Assembly: GCA_040905145.1 (NCBI GenBank)
Contig: JBBDSC010000082.1
Coordinates: 1 to 43,452, forward strand
Direction: 5' to 3'
Length of the DNA stretch: 43,452 bases
From: DATGMS01 sp040905145
GTDB taxonomy: Bacteria; Bacteroidota; Bacteroidia; Cytophagales; Cyclobacteriaceae
Notes under the pieces: model-generated
Told to the model about the DNA's origin: nothing
The model's input: the letters and a program-made list of their open reading frames with translations, nothing else
Databases searched by the model: none
Part shown: in pieces, positions 32,750 through 41,744 of the stretch
Layout: the number at the start of each line of letters is the position of its first letter
Numbering within the stretch: position 1 is the first letter of the stretch
Position numbers and translations under genes: made by a program

Positions 32750-35700
32750 CTAAAACTGAAGATTGACACCCAAGGTATATAGTGTAGTTTGCGGGTAGTT
32801 TTCTACACGCCCTGGTGAAGATTCCGGATCAAGATTCCACTCATTTAATCTTGAGAAGGTGAGAAGATTAGTGCCAGAAACATAAATGCTCATCTGTTCT
32901 ATAGACGCTTTTTTTGTGAGCGAGGAAGGTATTAGATAAACAAGTTGAATGTTCTTCAAACGCAGATAAGAAGCATCTATCATCTTCCTATCTGATTGAT
33001 ATATATTTCGAAGGTCAAACTTGGTTGGCCGGGGAAAGCGAGCATTGGGATTTTCTAGAGTCCAGTAATTGTTGGTAAGTATTTTATGAGTAAAGCCTTC
33101 TAAATTACCCAAGTGACTTAAGGCTCCACCAAAGGAGGTTTTCACACCGGCAGCACCCTGAAATAACAAATTTAAGGCAAACCCTTTATACGTTAAATTA
33201 AAAGTAGAGCCGAAAGTATATTTAGGAAAATTATTTCCTAAATAGGCCTGATCATCGGCATTGATTATACCATCATTGTTTAGATCTAAATACTTGACAT
33301 CTCCGGGTTTGATACCCGAACCAATTGTAGTATGATTCAGAACCTCTTCCTCTGTCTGAAACAACCCATCGGTTTTGTATCCCCATAAAGAACTAATAGG
33401 ATAACCTTCTCCAGTTATACTACGAACTTCAGTAAGGGAACCTGTAATGTATGGACCAGTCCCGGCCAAACTAATGACATTATTGTTATTAGCACTAAAG
33501 TTAAGATTAGCGTCAAAGCCTAATTCGCCAAAATTATTTCTTGATCCTACCGAAAATTCCCAACCATAATTACCCACCATTCCCGCATTTTGAGCAGTAG
33601 CTCTTAAACCTAGTGCACCAGGAACAGGCAATATGAGCAATATACCGTCGGTCCTCTTATTATAATAATCTACACTAAACGATATCCTGTTATTCAGAAA
33701 TTGTGCATCCAGACCTACATTAGATTGAGTAGTAGTTTCCCAGGTAATGTCTTCATTTGTCATTTGTTGCTGTAAATATCCTTGTACAGGGACACCATCA
33801 AAAGAATAATCCACAAGGTTTAAAGTGGGGAAATAGGTGTAAAGCGCTACTGCCTGATTACCTGTTTTGCCCCAAGAACCTCTTAATTTAAACTCGTTGA
33901 TTATATTGCCTAAGTTTCCCCAAAATTGCTCTTCGGAAATACGCCACCCTGTGGAAAAGGAAGGAAAAAAACTATAACGGTTGGCGCCAGTAAACCTGGA
34001 AGATCCATCGTAGCGGCCATTTGCCTCAAAAAGATATTTGTCTTGGTAGGAATAGTTGAAGCGGCCAAAAAACGAACGTAACCCCCACTGATACTCATTT
34101 CCATCATTATCTTTGGTATTATCATTTGCGCCTTGCCCAATAGATTGAATATCATTGTTATAAAATCCTTGGCGGTACGCATTTAGAGTGCTTCCTTTAT
34201 TCTCTATCTCAGAATAGCCTGCTAAGACATTTATGGAATTGTCACCCAAAGTAATGGAATAATTTAGCAAATTATTGAGCGTAATCTCCCGGTTGTTATT
34301 TCTTATTTCAGTCAACCTATTAAGAGGTTCTGTTTTTCTTACAATAGTTGGATCATAATAGTCATTAATTATATAACTGTTAGCAAAATTCTTTATAGTT
34401 TCGAGATCCATCCTGACGGCAAATTGAGTTGTAAAGGTTAGCCCCTTCAAAATTTCCCAATCCCCTTTGATATTCCCTATAATAAAATCATTAGCTGTCT
34501 TGGATGTGCCGGCTATTTCTGCGTATATCAACGCATTTTGTCCTTGCGCGCTTATCCCATAAGTACCATCAGGGTATTTTGGGACCGTCCATAAAGACCC
34601 ATGCTTAAATCTTTCGAACATTTTATGTTCTTCTACTGGTGCCAGGGAATTAACATACCGATAATTAACATCTGTGCTAAGGTTTATTTTCGGAGAGACT
34701 TTAAAGTCAGTATTTACCCGGACTTCGTTTAATTGTGATTCTGAATTCGGAATTATACCTCCCTGATCCTGATAACGTAAACTTAATCTTGCTTTAAAAT
34801 TTTCGTTACCTCCGCTTACCGACAGAGAATGGTTTACTTGAGGGGCCGGACGTAAAATAGCTTCAGCCATTGCATAGGGTAAGGGATATTTGTACCTGTC
34901 TGTGGCATTTACATATTCCTGAATCTGCGGTTCAGTATATATTGCTTCTGAACCTACATTTTGATAAGCTACATTTTGCATTCGCATGTAATCTTCCAAA
35001 CCCATATGTTCCGGATTATTATTAGCCTTTTGCACCGCGTAAAAGCCATTGTAAAAAACAGCAACTTTGCCTGATTTAGCGCGTTTTGTGGTAATTAGTA
35101 TAACCCCGTTTGCAGCCCTGGAACCATATATAGCAGTGGAAGAAGCATCTTTTAATACCGAAACCGACTCAATGTCACTGGGGTTAATATCAGAAAATCG
35201 CTGTTCAATTCCGTCTACTATAATTAATGGATTATTATTACCGCTTAAAGTAGTAATACCTCGAATTCTGGCAGTAGCAGCTGCCTTGCCTGGCCCACCT
35301 CCTTGATCAATAATTGTTAATCCAGGAACCTGTCCCTGGAAAGCTTGCCCTAAATTAGAGATAGGTCTCCTTGATAGGTCCTCTCCCTCAACTTGACTGA
35401 CTGCACTGGTCAAACTAACTTTCTTTTGTTCCCCATACCCCACTACCACCACTTCATCCAAAGAGGCCATATCTTCAAGTAAGGTCACATTAATTACACT
35501 TCTGTCCCCGACCACAATGCTCTGAGTCTGAAAACCTATAAAGGAAAACACCAAGGTGGCCCCCTCTGGAACAGTCAAAGAATACTTTCCATCCAGGTCT
35601 GTGGCTGTTCCTATACCGGTACCGGATACCGACACCGTCACCCCAGGAATTGCCTCTCCTTTTTCATCGGTGACCGTTCCACTGATGGTCACATCAACTA

Positions 35701-36088
35701 TTGGCTTTTCGGCTATTACTGGCCTTTCTATCTTTTTTATATCAATGCTGTTGTTCACCTGCCGGAAAGTCAGGGAAGCTTGCCGGGCAACCTGCTTTAA
35801 ATAATCCTCGACCGAAGCCTTTTTCTGGTCCATGGTTACCGAAAAATCCCTGTCAATGTCCTGCTTGTCATAGGCAAATAAAAAATCCGACTTTGCCTCT
35901 ATCTGTTTAAAAAATTGATCCAATGTTAAATTCTTCCGGTCCAGCTTGATCAAAACCTCGTCAATACGCTTGTATTGAGCAAGAACGTCTACTGCCGATG
36001 CCAGGTTGATAAACACCATTTGCAGTAAAAAGGCATATAGAAAATACCTGGACAACATATAAATTGTCTTTTGTAATTTTAATTTCAT
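32750..36088 (-). CDS. SusC/RagA family TonB-dependent receptor with N-terminal STN domain (right locus)
   Basis: I take the start at 36088 (MKLKLQKTIYMLSRYFLYAF); an in-frame ATG at 36118 adds an unneeded leader. The 1112-residue protein has signal peptide, STN (Secretin/TonB short N-terminal) domain (about 40-130, including LDQFFKQIEAKSDFLFAYD and DYLKQVARQASLTFRQ), the carboxypeptidase-regulatory-like domain, TonB box LDEVVVVGYG, plug (LSGNNNPLIIVDG, SSTAIYGSRAANGVILITT) and a 22-strand-type barrel ending TLYTLGVNLQF. The STN domain is the part that touches FecR in surface signalling, and the FecR/sigma pair is encoded directly upstream, so expression is very likely substrate-induced. Confidence 0.95.
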   Translation of the reverse strand: MKLKLQKTIYMLSRYFLYAFLLQMVFINLASAVDVLAQYKRIDEVLIKLDRKNLTLDQFFKQIEAKSDFLFAYDKQDIDRDFSVTMDQKKASVEDYLKQVARQASLTFRQVNNSIDIKKIERPVIAEKPIVDVTISGTVTDEKGEAIPGVTVSVSGTGIGTATDLDGKYSLTVPEGATLVFSFIGFQTQSIVVGDRSVINVTLLEDMASLDEVVVVGYGEQKKVSLTSAVSQVEGEDLSRRPISNLGQAFQGQVPGLTIIDQGGGPGKAAATARIRGITTLSGNNNPLIIVDGIEQRFSDINPSDIESVSVLKDASSTAIYGSRAANGVILITTKRAKSGKVAVFYNGFYAVQKANNNPEHMGLEDYMRMQNVAYQNVGSEAIYTEPQIQEYVNATDRYKYPLPYAMAEAILRPAPQVNHSLSVSGGNENFKARLSLRYQDQGGIIPNSESQLNEVRVNTDFKVSPKINLSTDVNYRYVNSLAPVEEHKMFERFKHGSLWTVPKYPDGTYGISAQGQNALIYAEIAGTSKTANDFIIGNIKGDWEILKGLTFTTQFAVRMDLETIKNFANSYIINDYYDPTIVRKTEPLNRLTEIRNNNREITLNNLLNYSITLGDNSINVLAGYSEIENKGSTLNAYRQGFYNNDIQSIGQGANDNTKDNDGNEYQWGLRSFFGRFNYSYQDKYLFEANGRYDGSSRFTGANRYSFFPSFSTGWRISEEQFWGNLGNIINEFKLRGSWGKTGNQAVALYTYFPTLNLVDYSFDGVPVQGYLQQQMTNEDITWETTTQSNVGLDAQFLNNRISFSVDYYNKRTDGILLILPVPGALGLRATAQNAGMVGNYGWEFSVGSRNNFGELGFDANLNFSANNNNVISLAGTGPYITGSLTEVRSITGEGYPISSLWGYKTDGLFQTEEEVLNHTTIGSGIKPGDVKYLDLNNDGIINADDQAYLGNNFPKYTFGSTFNLTYKGFALNLLFQGAAGVKTSFGGALSHLGNLEGFTHKILTNNYWTLENPNARFPRPTKFDLRNIYQSDRKMIDASYLRLKNIQLVYLIPSSLTKKASIEQMSIYVSGTNLLTFSRLNEWNLDPESSPGRVENYPQTTLYTLGVNLQF

Positions 36089-36253
36089 AATTTTGAAATG
36101 GTTTAGTGAAAATCTCATTAAGCTATGGCCCTTGGATGCTGTTCATTCCCCAATGCATCTACATCCCTGGACCGGATTACTGCCAACTGGAAATTTTCCA
36201 GTTGGTTTCTCTAATCTCTAAGAGAAGAGTCTTAAAGCGGGTTTCTCATATCT

Positions 36254-37315
36254 TTAAAATTTTATTTGAACGTTTTTATCCTCAATGGAAAATTCGAATT
36301 GCTCTATATAGGAAATCCTTTTTAGTACCATTTCCAGGTCTTGATCGGGATATTCCCCGGTGAGGTTCCACCTTCTGTCAGGTTGGCCTGTTACCTTGAT
36401 TTTTACCCCGTACCATTTCTCCAATTCTTCATGCACCTCTTCAAAAGAAGCCTGGGTAAATTGGAGCAATCCAGACTTCCAGCCGATCACCCGACTTTCT
36501 TCAAAAGACCCTACAACGGTTTTTTTGGACTCCTCTGAATATTGAAGTTGTTGACCGGGAAGCAACAGGATATTTTCATGGGTCAGGCCGTTTTCTACTT
36601 TCACCTTTCCTGAGACCAGGGAAATGCTTAGATTATCCTTGTCCTCATTATTGATATTGAATGAAGTGCCCAAAGCGGTGGTGGTCAAATCGTTGGAAAT
36701 AACGCTAAAAGGCCAGTTTGCTCCTTTTTCCACTTCAAAAAACGCCTCTCCTTTTAAATGGACGATACGTGCCGCAGCATCAAATTCCTCCGGATATTTT
36801 AATTCACTGCCCGCATTCAACCAGACCAAGGTGCCGTCGGGCAATTTAAAATTCAGCTTCTCCCCATAAGCGGTGGTTTTATTGATGGTATTGACTACAG
36901 CAATCGGCTCCACTGGGGCAGTTTCCCTATTTGAATAGTTCAACATAAACGATAACCCAAAGGCTAGGATGAGAATGGCGGCAACTTTATAAGCCTGACC
37001 AAACCTGTTCCAATAAGAAAATGAGCCAGGCGCTTCTTTAGGCGGCACTTTCCCTCCATTAAACTTCCGGACATTGTGGTCGCTGTTCAAAATATTGGCC
37101 AATACCTCTTGCTTTGCGACAGGATCCGGCAGCTTTTGTTCAAAATGAAAGCCTTGAATGATTTCACGCGCCAATTTTAAATCTTCCCTTTTATCCGGAT
37201 GGGCCTCCATCCACTTCAACCAATATATCTCCAGCTCCTTATCCGGATCCCGCACCCATCTCACAAACTCCGGATTGGTTAAAAATTCATTGACCTGGCT
37301 ACTTTTTCTATTCAT
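36254..37315 (-). CDS. FecR family anti-sigma factor
   Basis: A 353-residue inner-membrane regulator: N-terminal cytoplasmic domain (about 1-105, with FVRWVRDPDKELEIYWLKW), one membrane helix (KVAAILILAFGLSFMLNY, about 110-127), the periplasmic FecR domain (NKTTAYGEKLNFKLPDGTLVWLNAGSELKYP, LKGEAFFEVEKGANWPFSV, GTSFNI) and a C-terminal STN-like domain (FEEVHEELEKWYGVKIKV, ISYIEQFEFSIEDKNVQIKF). It senses the loaded SusC through the STN contact and releases the ECF sigma factor. It lies 165 bp before its SusC and about 245 bp after the sigma gene, a wider gap than usual. Confidence 0.95.
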   Translation of the reverse strand: MNRKSSQVNEFLTNPEFVRWVRDPDKELEIYWLKWMEAHPDKREDLKLAREIIQGFHFEQKLPDPVAKQEVLANILNSDHNVRKFNGGKVPPKEAPGSFSYWNRFGQAYKVAAILILAFGLSFMLNYSNRETAPVEPIAVVNTINKTTAYGEKLNFKLPDGTLVWLNAGSELKYPEEFDAAARIVHLKGEAFFEVEKGANWPFSVISNDLTTTALGTSFNINNEDKDNLSISLVSGKVKVENGLTHENILLLPGQQLQYSEESKKTVVGSFEESRVIGWKSGLLQFTQASFEEVHEELEKWYGVKIKVTGQPDRRWNLTGEYPDQDLEMVLKRISYIEQFEFSIEDKNVQIKF

Positions 37316-37385
37316 TCTTCTACTTTTTCAATAGTATAAGAAGAAAAGGCATTAAATGACATCTATTTTTCTGAAAAATATTTTG

Positions 37386-37410
37386 TAAATCAAGTCGCTA
37401 ACTTGATTTA
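37386..37410. promoter_or_regulatory. Perfect 9-bp inverted repeat between sigma and FecR genes
   Basis: TAAATCAAG and CTTGATTTA flank a 7-base centre. It sits about 70 bp upstream of the FecR start. It lacks a following T-run on either strand, so it may be an operator rather than a terminator. Confidence 0.4.
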
Positions 37411-37425
37411 TAATGTACATAAAAT

Positions 37426-37581
37426 TTGATTTCTCTAGTTAAAAGGTTACAAGTAGAGGAACGGCTCAAAAAATCAGAATTTACCCCAGACATTTTAAGT
37501 ATTGCGGAGCAGATTATCCAAGATTGGTGGGATAGCAATGGAGCAATTCCTCAAAACAATTTACTTGATATACTCCCTTAA
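37426..37581 (+). other. Small open frame of unclear nature opposite the sigma gene end
   Basis: The plus strand stays open from a TTG at 37426 for 51 codons (SLVKRLQVEERLKKSEF, TPDILSIAEQIIQDWW, SNGAIPQNNLL) and ends 21 bp inside the sigma gene 3' end. The composition is protein-like and amphipathic but there is no ATG. It might be the tail of a lost gene. No family recognised. Confidence 0.25.
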
Positions 37582-38166
37582 AAAATCAACCGCCTTGTAC
37601 ACCAGGTTTCGGGCGGATTTGATATGGGAAAGCTGCATTATTTCCTGGATTTGCTGATAATCCAGTCCCTCGTAATAAAAATAATAGATGACTTCCCGCT
37701 TCCGGGGGGAAAGGGCCTTGATCGCCCTATTCAACTGGGCCACTTTTTCATCATCCAATTGTTTGTCTATCAAAACCTGCTCATGGGAAAAGGTAAAGTC
37801 AAACGTGAAGTCTCCCGAAAACTCCTCACATTGATGGAACCATTGGCTGGACTCCCTGATAATCTTTCTCTTCAGGCATTTAAACAAATAAAACTTAATG
37901 GAATCGGTACGGCCTAATTTATGCCTATCTTTCCTTAATTCAATAAAGAGGTCCTGTATGGCATCCTTGATAAGATCTTTATTCTTTGTAAATTGATTAC
38001 CATAAATAAACAATGGATCAAAGTAAGCCTCATAAATGTATATAAAAGAAGATTCATTGCCCCTCTTAAAAGCTTCCCAAATAGCCGCTTCGTCTTTATA
38101 TTCGTTTTTTATTTCTTGGGATTGCTTTCCGCTGTAACCAATGCGGATACTGGAAGGTTGTCTCAT
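37561..38166 (-). CDS. RNA polymerase ECF-type sigma-70 factor
   Basis: A 201-residue ECF sigma factor. Region 2 is visible as FKRGNESSFIYIYEAYFDPLFIYG followed by KDAIQDLFIEL, and region 4 as LSPRKREVIYYFYYEGLDYQQIQEIM with a helix-turn-helix and a basic end (SARNLVYKAVDFLREYIK). It is encoded just ahead of FecR and the STN-SusC, the standard trans-envelope signalling set in Bacteroidota, and should direct transcription of the SusCD-sulfatase operon once released. Its 5' end has a decayed homologue at 26657-26794. Confidence 0.95.
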   Translation of the reverse strand: MRQPSSIRIGYSGKQSQEIKNEYKDEAAIWEAFKRGNESSFIYIYEAYFDPLFIYGNQFTKNKDLIKDAIQDLFIELRKDRHKLGRTDSIKFYLFKCLKRKIIRESSQWFHQCEEFSGDFTFDFTFSHEQVLIDKQLDDEKVAQLNRAIKALSPRKREVIYYFYYEGLDYQQIQEIMQLSHIKSARNLVYKAVDFLREYIK

Positions 38167-38330
38167 TATTTTGGGTTTAGGAATGATCCTTTTTAAAAAT
38201 AGGATTTAAAATCCAAAAATAAAAGCCAGACCTAATTTTTCACTTTCCGCTAAACCTGTTTCCGTATTTTGTAGCTATTTAATATTTTAACTATTTAATT
38301 TTATTTGTCATATATCCTTATTGTCGATAC

Positions 38331-38468
38331 ATGAAATTGATACCGAGACTGGAGGAATCACAAAACATTGGAATGATAAATAATGGGATTGTGCTGTTTG
38401 ACAGGGATAAAAATTCCGGAAAATTAAATTATACCGGGAAGGAAGCACAGGTTCCGGCTGCTGCCTGA
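38331..38468 (+). pseudogene. Possible C-terminal remnant of a lactonase (6-phosphogluconolactonase-like)
   Basis: The 45-codon frame ends with NNGIVLFDRDKNSGKLNY then TGKEAQVPAAA and stop. The IVLFxRDxxSGKLxxTGKExxVP pattern is that of the last blade of seven-bladed lactonases (PF10282), where VP is usually followed by PVC. The rest of the gene is absent upstream, where only AT-rich spacer is seen. A remnant rather than a gene; assignment by motif only. Confidence 0.4.
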
Positions 38469-38490
38469 AGGTATTGACATTAAAATAATA

Positions 38491-38528
38491 ATGGCCCCGG
38501 GAAAAAATCCTACAGGGCCATCTTTTAA
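38491..38528 (-). terminator. Stem-loop terminator candidate after oxidoreductase gene
   Basis: ATGGCCC (38491-38497) pairs with GGGCCAT (38515-38521) around a 17-base loop. It lies just past the 3' end of the Gfo/Idh/MocA gene; in the minus direction the stem is followed by TATTATTTT, and on the plus strand by CTTTTAA, so it could work both ways. Confidence 0.5.
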
Positions 38529-38547
38529 TATATCACTTGGAAAAAAA

Positions 38548-39879
38548 TCACTTCCAGCTCAGCTGGTATCCATCCCTATACTCCCGGTGCAGCATTTTGG
38601 AGGCTTTTCTGTCCCTGACAAAGGTCTCCGTGTCCGGGTTCCATTTAATAGGCCGCTTTAGTTCATAGGCGATGTTGCCAAGGGTACAGGTAACACAGGT
38701 ACTGTGGCCAATTTCAACAGGGGCTATCGGATCCTTCCGCCTTCTGACAGATTCTATAAAATCGATGTAGTGGGCAACATTCCTGCTGCCCGATTCCTCT
38801 TTTTCCTCAGGAAACAGGGAGGAGTCAGAAGCATTGTATTGCCCTCTGGATACTTCGATCCACCCATCGCTGCCAAAAAACTTACAGCCCTTGGTCTCCT
38901 TTTCATCATAAGGCTGTTCGGTGACCACCACTCCATTGTCATATTTAAAAGTGAGGTATCGGGTATCTTTAAAACCTGCAGGGATAATTTCTATGGGCCC
39001 CCTCCTATCCATACCTATAGCCCATTGGGCAATGTCAAACATATGGGCTCCCCAATCGGTCGTTAATCCACCGCCTGTTTCTTTATACCATCTCCAGGCC
39101 CCCCATACTTTTTCATTTTCCGGTGGATCCAAGGAGATGGGCGGGTTCAATTCGTTGTTGAAATGGATATCTGCTTTAAGCGGGCCCAACCACATGTCCC
39201 AATTCAAATCTTTGGGTATCTCTTCTTTGGGCAAATCATAAGGCTTTGGTGGCCCCCCTACACTGGCATATACTTTTTCAATCTTACCGATTCTGCCTTT
39301 CTGAACCATCTTTACAGCATGCTGGAAGTTTTTATAAGATCTTTGCATGCTTCCTACCGCCAATACAATATTGTTGGCCCGGACGGCCCTGATCAATTCC
39401 TGCCCTTCTTTGATCGTAAAAGTGAGCGGCTTTTCCAGATAAATATCCTTATTGGCCTTGCAGGCATCAATGGCCATCAAGGCATGCCAATGGTCCGGTG
39501 AAGCAATGACCACTGCATCAATGTCCTCACGGGCCAGAAGATCATGATAATCCTCATAATCATCCACTTTTATGTTCTGGCTGCTTTCTGCATAATACTC
39601 GTTTGCCCTTTTTAGGAATCTTTCCCGTTTGATGCCATACACATCACTGCATGCCACTACTTCTATTCCCGGTAGGGGCAAAAATCCACCCAGAATGCCC
39701 ATAGCCTGACGGCCCAATCCTATAAAACCTACCCTGAGCGTGGAGGCATTTATCCCCGTTTTAAAAGGGCGGTTTTTTCCAAAACCAATCTGGGGAAGCA
39801 TGGTCAAACCTGCGGCTCCCAATATACCTGAGCCCAAAAATTTCCGCCGGGAAAAGTTCATTTTATCTTTTTCATTCAT
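38548..39879 (-). CDS. Gfo/Idh/MocA family oxidoreductase, Tat-exported
   Basis: A 443-residue sugar-oxidoreductase-like protein with twin-arginine signal (MNFSRRKFLGSGILGAAGLTML; start at 39861 or 39879). The Rossmann motif is VGFIGLGRQAMG, the catalytic EKP is kept in YLEKPLTFT, and GGGLTTDWGAHMFDIAQW supplies the conserved Asp/His of the C-terminal domain. Members oxidise or reduce sugars and inositols with tightly held NAD(P); exported ones in Bacteroidota act on periplasmic glycan breakdown products, including 3-keto-sugar chemistry. It differs from the GH109-like protein at 11088, which has EVP instead. It sits alone beyond the SusCD cluster. Confidence 0.88.
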   Translation of the reverse strand: MNEKDKMNFSRRKFLGSGILGAAGLTMLPQIGFGKNRPFKTGINASTLRVGFIGLGRQAMGILGGFLPLPGIEVVACSDVYGIKRERFLKRANEYYAESSQNIKVDDYEDYHDLLAREDIDAVVIASPDHWHALMAIDACKANKDIYLEKPLTFTIKEGQELIRAVRANNIVLAVGSMQRSYKNFQHAVKMVQKGRIGKIEKVYASVGGPPKPYDLPKEEIPKDLNWDMWLGPLKADIHFNNELNPPISLDPPENEKVWGAWRWYKETGGGLTTDWGAHMFDIAQWAIGMDRRGPIEIIPAGFKDTRYLTFKYDNGVVVTEQPYDEKETKGCKFFGSDGWIEVSRGQYNASDSSLFPEEKEESGSRNVAHYIDFIESVRRRKDPIAPVEIGHSTCVTCTLGNIAYELKRPIKWNPDTETFVRDRKASKMLHREYRDGYQLSWK

Positions 39880-40276
39880 GATTAAAATTGGTCTTTTGAA
39901 TTAATTGTATCCTTTAAATTTAATGGAAAAATCTGAATGATCTAAAATTAAAGGGGTTTGATCATCAGAAGTGTCACGTCCTGAATTTAGTTGACACATT
40001 TTTTTAATATTGGATTTAATGTTTCACGCCCGCCTCACGGCAGGCAACGATCGCAGCGAAGAATTTGGGGAATTATAACGTTGCGTTCGTCGCGTCTTCT
40101 TTGCGTCCGCTGCCTGTCCTCCGTGAGGCGGGCGTGAAATCTGCGGTCCTTCATCTTCCAACCCCTTAATCCTCATGTCCCGAAATAGGGAGACGAAGTG
40201 AGAGAGACCATCACGACCCCCTCCTTCTCTAAGTCCCTTAGTCCCTATGTCTCTCTGTCCCCAAATCCCCCAGTCT
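39880..40276. repeat. Intergenic region with large perfect inverted repeat and IS-like end
   Basis: No gene is evident. TTTCACGCCCGCCTCACGG (40022-40040) is repeated inverted and exact at 40121-40139 around an 80-bp centre; it is much more GC-rich than its surroundings. At 39971-39997 GTGTCA and TGACAC flank 15 bases and are followed by a T-run, resembling the end of an IS3/IS481-type element or a terminator. The rest (40160-40270) is made of short CCCTTAGTCCCTATGTCTCT-type repeats, as found between genes in this group. Confidence 0.6.
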
Positions 40277-41302
40277 CTATCTTAGTCTATTCACCATTCT
40301 TTCCCGCTGTAGTTCAGCGAGGATTTCATAGGACCTCACACGGGAATTGTGATCATAAATATGGGAAACCACCATCAGTTCATCTACCTGACTTTGATTT
40401 AAAAATGCCTGAAGCTCCTTCTCCAAGGCAACCTGGGCCCCTATAAAAGTATAAGCCATCATCTGCTGCACGGCAGCCGCTTCATATTCTGTCCATAATC
40501 CTTCCATGCTTTTGACCGGTTTGCCCAAAGGCTTTTTAGTTCCCCGGATAACGCCGAGTGCAAATTGATAGAAAGAGGTGGAAATATGATGGGCTTCCTC
40601 TTGTGTATCGGCGGCGATCACATTGACACAAGCCATGACGTAAGGTTCCCGAAGATGCTCAGAGGGCTGGAAGTTGCTCCGGTATACCTTCAAAGCAGCC
40701 TCAAACTGCGTCGGGGCAAAATGGCTGGCAAAGGCATAAGGCAAGCCCATCTTTGCGGCCAGTTCTGCACTGAAAATACTGGATCCCAATATCCAGATGG
40801 GTATATCCAGCCCTTCCCCTGGTATTGCCCTTACCCGGCTGCGCTGGTTTTCCACAGAAAAATAGGTGAGCAATTCCTGCACATCGTTGGGGAAATCCTG
40901 GACCGTCTCCACCCTTTCCCTTCTCAAGGCCCTGGCGGTCACCTGATCCGTACCCGGTGCGCGGCCCAAACCCAGGTCTATGCGGCCCGGATAAATAGAG
41001 GCAAGGGTGCCAAATTGCTCGGCAATGATTAGTGGGGCATGATTGGGCAACATGATGCCACCGGAGCCTACCCGAATGGTAGAAGTACCCCCGGCAATGT
41101 ATCCGATTAGAACAGAAGTAGCAGAACTTGCTATACTTTCCATGTTATGATGTTCCGCCAACCAAAATCGTTTATAGCCCAAAAATTCCACCTTTCGGGC
41201 AAGGTCTAAACTATTATGAAATGCATCAGCAGGAGTACTCCCTTCTGTGACAGTAGCTAAATCCAGAACTGAAAAAGGGATGGTTGGGATTTTTTTGTCC
41301 AT
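40277..41302 (-). CDS. LLM class flavin-dependent oxidoreductase (luciferase-like, MsnO8 type)
   Basis: A 341-residue TIM-barrel flavoprotein of the bacterial luciferase superfamily. IPFSVLDLATVTEGST (5-20), RFWLAEHHNMESIASSATSVLIG (about 44-66) and IRVGSGGIMLPNHAPLIIAEQF, then YPGRIDLGLGRAPGTD, form the block typical of the MsnO8/YhbW-like subgroup. Such enzymes use reduced FMN and O2, or F420 in other phyla; the substrate is unknown. The gene is single; its upstream region 41303-41744 also carries the divergent SusC promoter. Confidence 0.92.
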   Translation of the reverse strand: MDKKIPTIPFSVLDLATVTEGSTPADAFHNSLDLARKVEFLGYKRFWLAEHHNMESIASSATSVLIGYIAGGTSTIRVGSGGIMLPNHAPLIIAEQFGTLASIYPGRIDLGLGRAPGTDQVTARALRRERVETVQDFPNDVQELLTYFSVENQRSRVRAIPGEGLDIPIWILGSSIFSAELAAKMGLPYAFASHFAPTQFEAALKVYRSNFQPSEHLREPYVMACVNVIAADTQEEAHHISTSFYQFALGVIRGTKKPLGKPVKSMEGLWTEYEAAAVQQMMAYTFIGAQVALEKELQAFLNQSQVDELMVVSHIYDHNSRVRSYEILAELQRERMVNRLR

Positions 41303-41744
41303 GGTTAGAAAATTGCTTTTTAATCTAATCTTAACCCTGAGATGGGTATTATGGTTCTATAAAAACAATTTTACTTAACGGGTTTTCGTATTGAAATCCT
41401 AAACAAGAATAAATGAATAATTTTTTTAGGTTGAAAATTTCCCGGGTAAAACCAAAAATGTTAATTAAAGTTAGTCTTTAGCTGGATTTTTTTTTATCAT
41501 TAATCTTCATTTGGCATTAAGCCCCTATTAATTTGATCAAAAGAAATTTGAATGAAAAAGGTATTTCTATCAGGTAACCCTAAAAATTTAAACCAAAATC
41601 ATGCCTATGAAACAAAAACGATTTACCATGGCCAAAAAATGCTTCATTCCTTCAGTCTATTCCTAAGTTAGAAGGATTTACTGTTTTTCCGGCCACATCA
41701 GTTCATGTAAAATTATTCATAAGCCTAATTAACCCATGTAAGAT
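41303..41744. promoter_or_regulatory. Divergent promoter region with short upstream frame
   Basis: About 440 bp between the leftward LLM gene and the rightward SusC. It is AT-rich; a frame at 41601-41666 encodes MPMKQKRFTMAKKCFIPSVYS and stop, reminiscent of the start of SusC leaders (MKQKLHRTMNW at 26341), so it is either a leader peptide or a decayed SusC start. No sigma or FecR gene is seen upstream. Confidence 0.4.

Noticed and set aside
38548..39879. Second exported Gfo/Idh/MocA protein as another GH109 enzyme
   Set aside because: It keeps EKP and lacks the GYxHDLR and NGxLYPxH motifs, so ordinary oxidoreductase is the better call.
40565..41032. A 155-codon plus-strand frame inside the LLM oxidoreductase gene
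   Set aside because: Antisense to a well conserved gene, with no recognisable features.
41510..41535. TTTG and TTAATTTG as a Bacteroidota promoter for the third SusC
   Set aside because: Spacing of about 14 bases is shorter than the usual spacing and the second box is imperfect; not strong enough to call.
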